6,784 nucleotides of DNA from Paenibacillus sp. UBA6285 (GTDB lineage: Bacteria > Bacillota > Bacilli > Paenibacillales > Paenibacillaceae): the NCBI GenBank assembly GCA_002438345.1, contig DJUJ01000095.1, positions 10,766 through 17,549 of the forward strand. Direction: 5' to 3'. The stretch's first letter is position 1. Each line of letters begins with the position of its first letter. Under the pieces are notes generated by a model, which was not told the DNA's origin, searched no databases, and was given only the letters and a program-made list of their open reading frames with translations. The position numbers were made by a program, and so were the translations under genes. Below are positions 1-6,784 of this stretch, piece after piece.

Positions 1-1006
1 TTTTATTTTTGAGCGTAATTTTATATTGTGAGATCACTTTGAGCAGAAGCTCTTTAAGATCGAATTTCTTTTTACGCACTTCGGTCTTTTGGATCTTGGA
101 CAGCTTAATTAAATAATCCACCATATCAGACGTATACTTCACCTGTTCCAAAATGATATCCGTATAGGTGCCATCATCCAAATCGTCTTGAATCCCGATG
201 GTATAAGCTTGGATTAATGATAACGGTGTCTTTACTTCGTGTGAAATGCTTGAGATCAATGTGTTTAAGCTTTGATTTTTCTTCTCTAGCTCTGCATGGG
301 CGCTTTTCAAACGCTGACTCATCTGGTTTATGCTTTTGGATAATTCTTCGATTTCATCCCCCGATTTAATCGTCACTTGTTTAAAATCGAGATTGGAGAT
401 ATCCTTCGCCACATCCTGTAACTGCTCTAATGGGGTAATGATCTTTTTCGAAAAATAGGCCACTAACAGCAAACTGATAATTATGCCCAAAAGAATAGAA
501 TAGAAGCTGAATTGATTTACGATGTTCAAGGCATCTGTATTGTGTACAACCACAGTTCCTATGAGGATCAGACTGCCATCCTGCTCGTATATTTTCGTTA
601 ACAGACTGGACTTCAATTTCCCCTGATTAAATAAAAGATTAACCGTATTTCCTTCGTTTACCTTCTGCAAGACTTCTTCCGTGATCCAGAACTTATTGAG
701 TACCACCTTATCTTTATACAACGAAAATTGAATGTTCTCGTTAATTGCTGTTGCGCTTCCGCTGTTTTTAACCCTAACAATCGTTACGTTGTTATTGTTC
801 TCGATCGACGTTTCATTCTCCACGAGCTGATCCAGACTGAGATCCTTTACTTCGTCATAGATGGCATTAATCTTGGTTTTCATTTTGTACAAGTAATAAT
901 CAGACGAGAAATAATTGTGCAAGAAATAAGACGTTCCAAACACAATCAGCAGAATGATACTTACCATAATCAATAACTTGGTGCTTATTTTATTGATTTT
1001 TATCAT
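1..1006 (-). CDS. Sensor histidine kinase, partial (C-terminal ATPase domain beyond the left edge)
   Basis: Membrane sensor kinase that should autophosphorylate on histidine and pass the phosphate to the regulator encoded just upstream. I translated it from the ATG at 1006: the frame stays open for 335 codons to the window edge. Seen in order: a basic N-terminus and first membrane helix (about residues 9-28), an external sensor region of about 135 residues that I cannot assign to a named domain, a second helix (about 166-185), a HAMP linker (about 186-236, ending DEIEELSKSINQM), then the HisKA dimerisation/phosphoacceptor helix with SHEVKTPL. The acceptor is His256. It is followed by the ExxT pattern (E257-T260) that in HisKA kinases goes with phosphatase activity, so the kinase may work in both directions. 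The N, G1, F and G2 boxes lie outside the window. The start overlaps the regulator's 3' end by 17 bp, pointing to translational coupling; only a weak GGGG-like ribosome site precedes it. The signal sensed is unknown. Confidence 0.9.
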   Translation of the reverse strand, partial: MIKINKISTKLLIMVSIILLIVFGTSYFLHNYFSSDYYLYKMKTKINAIYDEVKDLSLDQLVENETSIENNNNVTIVRVKNSGSATAINENIQFSLYKDKVVLNKFWITEEVLQKVNEGNTVNLLFNQGKLKSSLLTKIYEQDGSLILIGTVVVHNTDALNIVNQFSFYSILLGIIISLLLVAYFSKKIITPLEQLQDVAKDISNLDFKQVTIKSGDEIEELSKSINQMSQRLKSAHAELEKKNQSLNTLISSISHEVKTPLSLIQAYTIGIQDDLDDGTYTDIILEQVKYTSDMVDYLIKLSKIQKTEVRKKKFDLKELLLKVISQYKITLKNK

Positions 1007-1637
1007 GGAAGCTGTACCCCATTCCCCTGTGTGTGATCACGTGGTCAGCCCCAATCTTATCGCGCAATCTCTTGATATGTGTATCCACGGTTCTTTCTTC
1101 GCCAAGGTAGTCCATCCCCCAAACGGAAGATAACAAAGAATCTCTAGACAAAATCCGGCCTTTATTCTCATATAGGAAGGTCAGCAATTCAAACTCTTTT
1201 TTATAAAGAGCCAGTTCCTCCCCATTCTTGTACACTTTCTTTCGCTCAAAATCGATCTCTAAGTCACGTATAGCAGCTACTTTTTCGGTGCCTAGCATTT
1301 TTTTGATTCTAAGCATCAAAATCCTTGGATCGAATGGTTTTCTTATATATTCATCTGCACCTATATCTAAAGCGCTAAATTCATCGTCATGGGAAGAACG
1401 AGCGGTCAACATGACCACCTTAGCTAAACTAACTTTCTTGATTTCATTACAAACCTCAATCCCGCTTCGCTTAGGCATCATCCAATCCAGTACCACAAGA
1501 TCGATTCGATTCGAAAAAAAGAGCTCAAGCGCCTCCTCCCCATCCGCAGCTACCCAAACGTTATAGCCTTCTTTTTCAAAATAAGTCTTCAATATAGTGA
1601 TCATATGTTTCTCATCATCCGCAATTAGAATGTTCAA
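990..1637 (-). CDS. OmpR/PhoB-family response regulator
   Basis: Cytoplasmic DNA-binding response regulator, 215 residues, the usual length for the OmpR family. The receiver domain (about 1-115) has the acidic pair D7/D8, the phosphoacceptor D51 in VVLDWMMP, T78 in MLTAR, Y97 and K100 in the KPF motif, so all the phosphorylation residues are present. The C-terminal winged helix (about 122-212) has the expected helices: the YKKEFELLTFL stretch, the RDSLLSSVWG segment, recognition helix RTVDTHIKRLRDKIG, and the GMGYSF wing. It lies between the hydrolase and the kinase, and its 3' end overlaps the kinase start; the kinase is its likely partner. The start is odd. The frame begins with TTG (1637-1635), 13 nt after a strong AAAGGAG (1657-1651), while an ATG at the ideal 6-nt distance (1644-1642) is out of frame. 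The frame has a TGA just upstream of the TTG, so no longer in-frame start exists. Target genes are unknown; the hydrolase is one candidate. Confidence 0.93.
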   Translation of the reverse strand: MNILIADDEKHMITILKTYFEKEGYNVWVAADGEEALELFFSNRIDLVVLDWMMPKRSGIEVCNEIKKVSLAKVVMLTARSSHDDEFSALDIGADEYIRKPFDPRILMLRIKKMLGTEKVAAIRDLEIDFERKKVYKNGEELALYKKEFELLTFLYENKGRILSRDSLLSSVWGMDYLGEERTVDTHIKRLRDKIGADHVITHRGMGYSFHDKNQ

Positions 1638-1650
1638 GTAGCATCAATTA

Positions 1651-1657
1651 CTCCTTT
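1651..1657 (-). promoter_or_regulatory. Ribosome binding site before the response regulator
   Basis: The minus strand reads AAAGGAG directly followed by TAA, so the Shine-Dalgarno sequence overlaps the 3' end of the hydrolase gene. The site is 6 nt from an ATG at 1644 that opens only a nine-codon frame (ending in TGA at 1617-1615), and 13 nt from the TTG that opens the regulator. The site is strong; which start it serves is the open question. Confidence 0.7.
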
Positions 1658-2044
1658 CTTTCAAGTCCTTTCTTCAATACTTCCCATATCGGGTTATCCA
1701 CTGCTTTCCGAGGAGGCTGTTCGCCTTTCTCTATTGCTTGCCAATATTCCCACGTTGGAGGTTGATTGCCCAGTTCATAATCCATACCGTCCCAAGTATC
1801 CTCACGAAACGCATAGAACGCCCAGTGCCAACCGAAATCATCGAAAATCGAAATTAAATCAGCCATATATTGATCTGCACCTTTTACTAGTCGATTCGTT
1901 CCAAATTCTTCTGCAACAATCCGATTTGCGGGTATGTTATGTTCCTTTGCCCACTGCGCAACAGGTTCTAGAAATTCCTTTAAGGCTTCCTTGTTAATAG
2001 CTTTTTCTGTTTTATCTTCCCCGACCTTTATCGTTCCAGGATAT

Positions 2045-2055
2045 TCATAAGGTTA
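2045..2055 (-). other. Frameshift site in the GH5 hydrolase gene
   Basis: The upstream frame ends with TGA at 2047-2045, and the downstream frame is closed above by TAA at 2055-2053. The shift must therefore lie between these two stops. Dropping one T from the CCTTATGA stretch restores ELTYEYPG and joins both parts of the GH5 domain. A +1 slip by the ribosome is formally possible, but a leucine tRNA on TTA would re-pair poorly with TAT, so a mutation or sequencing error is more likely. Confidence 0.8.
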
Positions 2056-2828
2056 ACTCTTTTTTCTTATTTTGGCTGGTTAGCTCGTAAGGCTCATACA
2101 TATGAAAAGCATACAACACATTCTCGTCTTTGATCGGTTTCAAATATTTAAAGGCCCAAGGTGTAGCATACAGGCCAGAATTTACGATAATTGGTGTCTT
2201 GGAATCTACGGTACGTATAGCGGTCACTATCGTCTCATACAAAAGATTCAAATCCGCAGGGGTGTTCTCCACTGAGCTATACCATTCGTTGTAATCCTGT
2301 GTCCAGAAATCATGAAATCCCGTAGCAGTCTCTGGATGTGGCTCATTAATCAGGTTATAACCGATCACCGCAGGGTGATCTTTCAAACGGCTTGCTAGAT
2401 CCCTCCAAAACACTGCCGCTTGTTCATGATAACTGAAATCTTTCCATATCCGATCATCATTTTTATAATTGTTGAACTGCCTCCAGCGATCTCCGGGGAG
2501 ACTGAGGACAGTCAGCACCACTTTGGAGCCCCGAGCCTCGGCTGCATCTAAGTCCGCTTCTAACGCGGCAAAATCCTCCGCAACAATCCCTTCATACTTA
2601 TCTGCATTCCCTATTAGAAAATCTTTATCCGGGTTCGTATCCGGTTTGTCATTAAATAAGTAGTCACTGTCTTTTGCCCATTTATCTGGTGCCAAACGAA
2701 TGAATTCAATATTCTGCTCTTTGGCAGCTTCATAGTTTTCCGGTAAAGATTTTGAATTCATGAAATTCGTTCCTTTTCTCTGACCATCCCAGAAGGCTAG
2801 CTTCTCATTCCTTTCTTGCTTCACTTCC

Positions 2829-2852
2829 TTCTTCTCTTCTTTCTTCTCTTCT
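2829..2852 (-). repeat. 12-bp tandem repeat coding the Glu/Lys tether
   Basis: Two exact head-to-tail copies of a 12-bp polypyrimidine unit on the plus strand (2829-2840 and 2841-2852) encode the EEKK repeats behind the lipid-anchored cysteine of the hydrolase. The unit is a whole number of codons, so copy-number change would lengthen or shorten the tether without breaking the frame. Confidence 0.75.
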
Positions 2853-2977
2853 TTCCTCAGTTCTTGATTGGCTTGCGGTGGTACTGAACTGCATCCCACG
2901 ACCAACAATAAGATCAACATGATAAAAGCTTTAGATTTCTTCATTCTCTCACCTCGTAACCTTTCGTAGCGAATCTC

Positions 2978-2996
2978 TGTTACAAGAGTGTCACAA
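2978..2996 (-). promoter_or_regulatory. Possible operator: direct repeat TTGTGACA / TTGTAACA, 11-bp period
   Basis: On the minus strand, TTGTGACA (2996-2989) and TTGTAACA (2985-2978) match in 7 of 8 bases and start 11 bp apart, one helical turn, about 34-52 bp upstream of the hydrolase ATG. OmpR-family regulators, Bacillus PhoP among them, commonly bind direct repeats with this period. Binding by the regulator encoded in this window is inference. I see no convincing -35/-10 pair in the spacer. Confidence 0.3.
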
Positions 2997-3034
2997 GGAG
3001 TGGAAATCAAGCCCGAACTGTCTCATTTAAAAGC

Positions 3035-3067
3035 AGAAGCTCAACCAAAAGTACTGGTTGAGCTTCT
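3035..3067 (-). terminator. Intrinsic terminator after gshF
   Basis: A perfect 13-bp inverted repeat (AGAAGCTCAACCA at 3035-3047 and its complement at 3055-3067) encloses a 7-nt loop. It starts two bases past the gshF stop codon (3072-3070). On the minus strand the hairpin is followed by GC then TTTT; on the plus strand TTTT follows directly. It should end the MATE-gshF transcript and separates it from the hydrolase unit. Confidence 0.85.
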
Positions 3068-3069
3068 TT

Positions 3070-5400
3070 TTATTCCTCGAATAATAAATCCAGAATCCGT
3101 TCATTCGCCTTTCGATTCTTCCCTTTATAAGGGTAACAGTGAATATGAATCGCTGGATTAAAATTGATCTCAATAATGCTGTAATTGGCATCGGTGGCGT
3201 TTTCCTTGATGTTATCAATCATCATATCTACTCCACAAAAAGTTGCCCCCGCAGCTTTAGCTGAATGAATGGCAATTTCTTTATAGCTATCCGGAATCTC
3301 ATCCGTAAAGTCTAAGCTGTCTCCACCCGTGCTAATATTAGAATTCTCCCGCAGATAGATGACCTGATTTAAAGGAGGAATATCGCTCCAAGCCTGAGCA
3401 TGGTTCTTCAAGAACATCCCTTCTGCTTCACCGATCTGAATTTTCTCAAGAGGAGTCTTATATCCTTGGCCTCTTAGCAGATCCTTGTTCTTCTCATGAA
3501 CCAACTGTTCTATCGTATGTAGACCATCTCCGACCACATTCGCAGGAACCCGATGCAATACGCCAACTACTTCATCGCCCATGACTAGAAAACGATATTC
3601 TTTCCCTGTCATAAATTCCTCAAGCAGCACTGTTCGATCATGTTCGAAGGCGATTCCGAAGGCTTTTTGATAATCTTCTTTGGAGAATTCATCTGTAAAA
3701 ATAGTAATGCCGAGTCCAAAATTCGTTGATTTAGGCTTGATCACGATTGCCTTGTTGCGGTAAGTTCTATAGGCATTCATAGCCTCTTCAAGATTTCGAA
3801 AAGCCTCTCCTGCGGGAACGCGGATTCCTTGTTGGCTAAGGACTTTCTTCGTAACAATCTTATTCTCCATAATTAGTACCGTGCTGTAAGAATCTAGGGA
3901 TGTCTTCGTAGCTTGCTTAACGTATTCTTTATGATCGCCTTTAGTAAGTACTACGAAATTCTCCTCCCTATCGATCAATTGAAACTTAATGCCCCGTTTA
4001 ACTGCTGCCTTCAATAGTAGCTGTGTAGACAGCTCCAGATCCTCATATCCGACAAATCGATATCCGTTCTGAAGACTTTCCTTAGCATATTGTTTAGCTT
4101 TATTCAGATGATATTTTACAAAAGAGGATTGCTGAACTTCCGACTTCACAATGGCCGCAAAACTCCGATCTGGATCTAGAATCTTATCCTTAGCTCCATT
4201 CAGAACGTTCGAGAACTCTTCATCTTCAGGTTTCAACAGCTGTATCATATCCTGCATTTCTTGAATACAAGTTAATGCTTTCTGTTCCATCGTTGTACAA
4301 AAATCTCCGTAATCATGTAAGCATCCCTTTATTCCCTCCATGATCAGTTGATCATGATTGAGGTTCGCCATCTTCTGATCCTCAATACCGAAAGGTTCAT
4401 CCTGCTTCAGTAGCATATACAGGATAAACAGATGAATGAAAATCATCGTTTCTTTGCTGATTCCTATTTTGTAGAGTGGATTCAGGTCAATAAAACGAAG
4501 CTCCAGGTAGGCAATTCCATCTTGTAGCAGCTCCTCTAAAGGATGTTTTCCTCTTGCTGTCTTCAATCTAACCGGACTATAAAACTCTTTTACACTTAGT
4601 AATTCTTCGGATTCAATCAACGATTTCAAATCATGAACATAGTCCGTAAGCGAATCAAAAGACACATAGAGAGGTTTTTCATTCCGATACCCGCATTCGC
4701 TATTCCGAAGTGAGTTCATATTTTGAACGTAATAGCTATTCTGGTCATCCGACTCGCCTCGCGCGACACATTGTTCCATATAAGTCTTATCAAAAACAGG
4801 ACTAGCGCCTGTTAAATAGATGAGAAGCCAGCGGTATCGCAATAGGTTACGGGCTACTTTTAAATAGGTAGCATCTTTGAAGTCTTTAAAGCTCTCTTGT
4901 GGATCTACTATGTCATGAAGCTGTCTAAGAAACTGTTCGTCAAAAGAGAAATTATAATGAATTCCGCTCAGCAATTGTCTTTTGCGACCATACTTGTCGG
5001 CTAGCTGATGTCTATATTCATCCTCTACAGGATTACCCATCTTGGCAATGGGAATGTCCTTATCATTCGGTAACATAGGAGGATTGCTGCTTGGCCACAG
5101 GTATTCTTCATTAAGCTCAAGCGAAACAATATCCTGCAGCGCCTCCATAAAACTATAAGTTTCTGTAATAGAATCAAAAGAGGGTGTGACCATTTCAATT
5201 TGACTCTCTGAGAAATCGGTTTGAATATAGGGGTTCTCCATTTTGATGCCAAAAGCTTTAGGATGCGGAGTCAGCGCAAGTCTTCCCTCTGGATCAACTC
5301 TGACATTTTCTTTTTCTAAACCAAATTGCCCGTGGAAAAGTTCCTTATTTAAATGGTGATCCATCAGAAGCTGTATGAGTTTACGATTCAATAATGCCAT
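3070..5400 (-). CDS. gshF: Bifunctional glutamate-cysteine ligase / glutathione synthetase (GshF, also called GshAB)
   Basis: One cytoplasmic protein carrying out both ATP-dependent steps of glutathione synthesis: joining glutamate to cysteine, then adding glycine. About 776 residues, normal for this fused enzyme. The N-terminal ligase half (about 1-445) shows FGLEKENVRV (26-35), TDFSESQIEMVTP (61-73), SGIHYNFSF (145-153) and ELRFIDLNP (300-308). The C-terminal half (about 505-775) is an ATP-grasp domain: VIKPKSTNFGLGI (553-565, phosphate-binding loop), LLEEF (592-596), EYRFLV (601-606), VGDGLHTI (623-630), CGVDMM (722-727) and metal-binding EINFNPAIHIHCYP (744-757). The family places this GshF-type domain in place of an ordinary GshB. 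Start: I prefer the ATG at 5400, with AAAGGA 11 nt upstream. The ATG at 5412 adds four residues, but AAAGG abuts it. The gene follows the MATE gene by 7-19 bp, so they are probably cotranscribed; a terminator follows the stop. No frameshift or missing key residue seen. Confidence 0.96.
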   Translation of the reverse strand: MALLNRKLIQLLMDHHLNKELFHGQFGLEKENVRVDPEGRLALTPHPKAFGIKMENPYIQTDFSESQIEMVTPSFDSITETYSFMEALQDIVSLELNEEYLWPSSNPPMLPNDKDIPIAKMGNPVEDEYRHQLADKYGRKRQLLSGIHYNFSFDEQFLRQLHDIVDPQESFKDFKDATYLKVARNLLRYRWLLIYLTGASPVFDKTYMEQCVARGESDDQNSYYVQNMNSLRNSECGYRNEKPLYVSFDSLTDYVHDLKSLIESEELLSVKEFYSPVRLKTARGKHPLEELLQDGIAYLELRFIDLNPLYKIGISKETMIFIHLFILYMLLKQDEPFGIEDQKMANLNHDQLIMEGIKGCLHDYGDFCTTMEQKALTCIQEMQDMIQLLKPEDEEFSNVLNGAKDKILDPDRSFAAIVKSEVQQSSFVKYHLNKAKQYAKESLQNGYRFVGYEDLELSTQLLLKAAVKRGIKFQLIDREENFVVLTKGDHKEYVKQATKTSLDSYSTVLIMENKIVTKKVLSQQGIRVPAGEAFRNLEEAMNAYRTYRNKAIVIKPKSTNFGLGITIFTDEFSKEDYQKAFGIAFEHDRTVLLEEFMTGKEYRFLVMGDEVVGVLHRVPANVVGDGLHTIEQLVHEKNKDLLRGQGYKTPLEKIQIGEAEGMFLKNHAQAWSDIPPLNQVIYLRENSNISTGGDSLDFTDEIPDSYKEIAIHSAKAAGATFCGVDMMIDNIKENATDANYSIIEINFNPAIHIHCYPYKGKNRKANERILDLLFEE

Positions 5401-5419
5401 GTCTACTATCATCCTTTGC

Positions 5420-6784
5420 TTAAATATTTACCTGCTGTTTATTCATTCTGAACAAAGATCTCCTAAACCAGAACACAAGAACAACTCCCTTGAACACACT
5501 GCTTAGAGCAATCGACATCCACACCCCATTTAAGCCAAAAGGTTCAGATAAGATCAAGGCTAGCGGTATTCGGAGTGCAGTAAATGTAATACTGAATATC
5601 GGCGGAATATGGGTTTGCCCAATGCCGTTAAACGCACCCACTGTCATCAATTCCATACACATGAACAATTGTGAGTAACCGATGATCCGCATATAATCCG
5701 CGCCTAATTCCAGACTTGTCTGATCCGATAAAAACAATGAAAATAGCTGCTGCGGGAACGCAATAAATATAAGTGATACGATCACACCGAAGATGGATGT
5801 TAAGATCAAGGCCTGACGATAACCCTGCCCAATACGATCCAATCGACGTGCTCCATAATTTTGACCAAAAAAAGCGGCGATAGCTCCCTGTAGTCCTCCA
5901 ATGGTCATATAGGAAATGGATTCAATTTGGATTCCTACTTTTTGAACCGCAATAGCATCCGCTCCAAAACGTACAATGATCTTGGCAATGATGATCGATA
6001 TGATCGTAAAGGTGACCCGTTGGATCGTTATTGGAAGCCCCATGCGGATGACTTCTTTCATTTGACGGCTATCCCAGGCCGAAGTTTTTGAAATAAATTC
6101 TGATTTTCTTGTCTTCATGATAAAAAGAGCCGTAACTAAGATATTCGCCGTTAACGTAGCAGTAGCTGCCCCTGCTACTCCCCATCCCTCAAAACTACCC
6201 ACTCCAAAAATTAAAAACGGATCAAGTACGATATTAACCATAAGACCGATGGAGAAGATCTGAAACGGTTGTTTACTATTGCCCATAGAGTTTAAGAGTG
6301 TTGCAAACAAAGTATTCACGATGGAAAATACCGATCCAAATATCGAAATCATTAGAAATTGTCTAGCCATCCGTTCTACTTCATCACTTCCAAGATCAAA
6401 AAAACCAATCAACTGATTCTTGGTCAACAGGACTAAGCTCATATAGAGAAGCCCTAATAAAATAGACATCATAAATCCGTTCTTTATATAAGATTTAGCC
6501 TTCTCTCCCTGACCAGATCCCATACAATGTGCCACCTTAATCCCAGTACCGATCGTAATCATGGTAGATAATGCAATCGCTAGATTAATGAAAAAACTCG
6601 CCGTGCCAATCGCAGCAACAGGACCACTTCCTAATTTTCCAACCCAAATCATATCGACTAGACCATAGGTGGTGGAGATGAAATTAGTTGCAATAATGGG
6701 AAGCGTTAATTTCATTAAGGTAGGCATAATAGGACCCTGAGTCAAATCGTTCATGTCCTTCATGTCCTTCATGTCCTTCATGTC
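5420..6784 (-). CDS. MATE-family multidrug/cation efflux transporter (start at or beyond the right edge)
   Basis: Inner-membrane antiporter of the MATE family, which exports drugs or other organic compounds in exchange for sodium or protons; the substrate cannot be read here. From the ATG at 6781 there are 453 residues, a normal family length, with about twelve hydrophobic segments in two halves. Seen: GLVDMIWVGKLG in helix 1 (40-51, D43), the loop with GSGQGEKA (88-95), NIVLDPFLIFG (183-193), and the second-half signature GAIAAFFGQNYGARR (299-313). A short basic tail ends the protein. The N-terminus is odd: three MKD units precede MNDLTQGP, and the frame stays open to the window edge (GAC at 6784-6782), so the repeat continues outside. 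The conserved part starts near the ATG at 6754, which could equally be the start. The gene lies just before gshF with no room for a separate terminator, suggesting a shared transcript. Confidence 0.92.
   Translation of the reverse strand, partial: DMKDMKDMKDMNDLTQGPIMPTLMKLTLPIIATNFISTTYGLVDMIWVGKLGSGPVAAIGTASFFINLAIALSTMITIGTGIKVAHCMGSGQGEKAKSYIKNGFMMSILLGLLYMSLVLLTKNQLIGFFDLGSDEVERMARQFLMISIFGSVFSIVNTLFATLLNSMGNSKQPFQIFSIGLMVNIVLDPFLIFGVGSFEGWGVAGAATATLTANILVTALFIMKTRKSEFISKTSAWDSRQMKEVIRMGLPITIQRVTFTIISIIIAKIIVRFGADAIAVQKVGIQIESISYMTIGGLQGAIAAFFGQNYGARRLDRIGQGYRQALILTSIFGVIVSLIFIAFPQQLFSLFLSDQTSLELGADYMRIIGYSQLFMCMELMTVGAFNGIGQTHIPPIFSITFTALRIPLALILSEPFGLNGVWMSIALSSVFKGVVLVFWFRRSLFRMNKQQVNI
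6752..6784 (-). repeat. 9-bp tandem repeat ATGAAGGAC at the start of the MATE gene
   Basis: Three complete units and a partial fourth, all perfect, run into the right edge of the window. In the MATE frame each unit reads Met-Lys-Asp. Each unit carries an ATG and an AAGGA core resembling a Shine-Dalgarno sequence; the AAGGA of one unit lies 10 nt from the second ATG downstream. The total copy number is unknown because the array is cut off. Confidence 0.9.

Larger units (their letters stand above)
1648..2944 (-). pseudogene. Family 5 glycoside hydrolase lipoprotein (cellulase-like), split by a frameshift
   Basis: Secreted, membrane-anchored beta-glycan hydrolase of the GH5 (cellulase) type; exact substrate is not readable. 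The start is the ATG at 2944, preceded by GAGGTGAG; the open frame extends to 3010 but the extra residues precede an obvious signal peptide. Residues 1-18 form a lipoprotein signal (MKKSKAF, hydrophobic core, VVGC with lipidated Cys18). A charged Glu/Lys tether (about 28-48) leads to the catalytic domain. Seen: RKGTNF (56-61), the acid/base motif NLINEP with E201, and FHMYEP (280-285). This frame stops at 2045 after 299 residues. The frame ending at 1648 carries the rest: IVAEEFG with the probable nucleophile Glu (1908-1906), and the typical GH5 ending with WHWAFYAFRED and WDGMDYELG. Removing one T near 2050 gives a continuous protein of about 431 residues. As written, the first product lacks the nucleophile and should be inactive. 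The gene probably shares a transcript with the regulator and kinase. Confidence 0.88.

Noticed and set aside
728..976. Plus-strand frame of 82 codons
   Set aside because: It lies opposite the histidine kinase, has no recognisable domain, and its composition mirrors the kinase sensor region.
1228..1566. Plus-strand frame of 112 codons
   Set aside because: It is antisense to the response regulator receiver domain; serine-rich and without known motifs.
1648..1866. A separate small gene of 72 residues on the minus strand
   Set aside because: It is the C-terminal end of the GH5 hydrolase; the frame stays open upstream to 2053 and carries the catalytic AEEFG motif.
2045..2055. Programmed +1 frameshift as in prfB
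   Set aside because: The codon before the TGA is TTA, and its tRNA would pair poorly after a +1 slip to TAT. No Shine-Dalgarno-like stimulator is evident just upstream.
1734..2663. Plus-strand frames at 1734-1997 and 2469-2663
   Set aside because: Both are antisense to the hydrolase coding sequence and look like shadows of it.
2045..3010. Hydrolase start at the TTG at 3010
   Set aside because: The extra 22 residues precede a clear lipoprotein signal peptide, and the ATG at 2944 has its own GAGGTGAG ribosome site.
3027..3218. Minus-strand frame of 63 codons across the gshF end
   Set aside because: It overlaps the conserved GshF C-terminus in another frame and runs through the terminator.
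5025..5678. Frames at 5025-5252 (minus) and 5490-5678 (plus)
   Set aside because: Both lie inside the well-supported gshF and MATE genes in other frames and show no family motifs.
6752..6784. CRISPR or similar array at the right edge
   Set aside because: The 9-bp units are contiguous with no spacers and are in frame with the MATE gene.

Overview
The window is a compact piece of a low-GC (roughly 40% by eye) Gram-positive chromosome, with every convincing gene on the minus strand. AAAGGAG/GAGGTGA-type ribosome sites, a lipoprotein cellulase-like enzyme, a fused glutathione synthetase (GshF) and an OmpR-type two-component pair together suggest a Bacillales organism, perhaps Paenibacillus or a relative. 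The genus is inferred from gene style, not proven.

Layout in transcription order, from high to low coordinates. (1) A MATE-family efflux transporter (5420 to the right edge) begins in a 9-bp tandem repeat that runs off the window, so its true start cannot be fixed. (2) The bifunctional glutathione synthetase gene gshF (3070 to 5400 or 5412) follows 7 to 19 bp later, apparently in the same transcript. A strong intrinsic terminator (3035-3067) sits at its stop codon. (3) A 90-bp spacer holds an 11-bp-period direct repeat that could be an operator. (4) A family 5 glycoside hydrolase lipoprotein gene (2944-1648) is interrupted by a one-base frameshift at about 2045-2055. (5) An OmpR-family response regulator (1637-990) starts just after the hydrolase stop. 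(6) A membrane histidine kinase (1006 to the left edge) overlaps the regulator by 17 bp and is cut off before its ATP-binding domain.

There appear to be two transcription units. The MATE-gshF unit joins glutathione synthesis to a drug/cation exporter, which fits a stress or detoxification role. The hydrolase-regulator-kinase unit suggests a surface polysaccharide-degrading enzyme tied to an envelope-sensing two-component system. Two places in the second unit (hydrolase at about 2050, regulator start at about 1638) would each read better if one T were removed. They are either real lesions or sequencing errors and are the points most worth rechecking. No stretch above about 125 bp lacks a gene. 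I found no RNA gene, insertion sequence, CRISPR array or clearly novel system.
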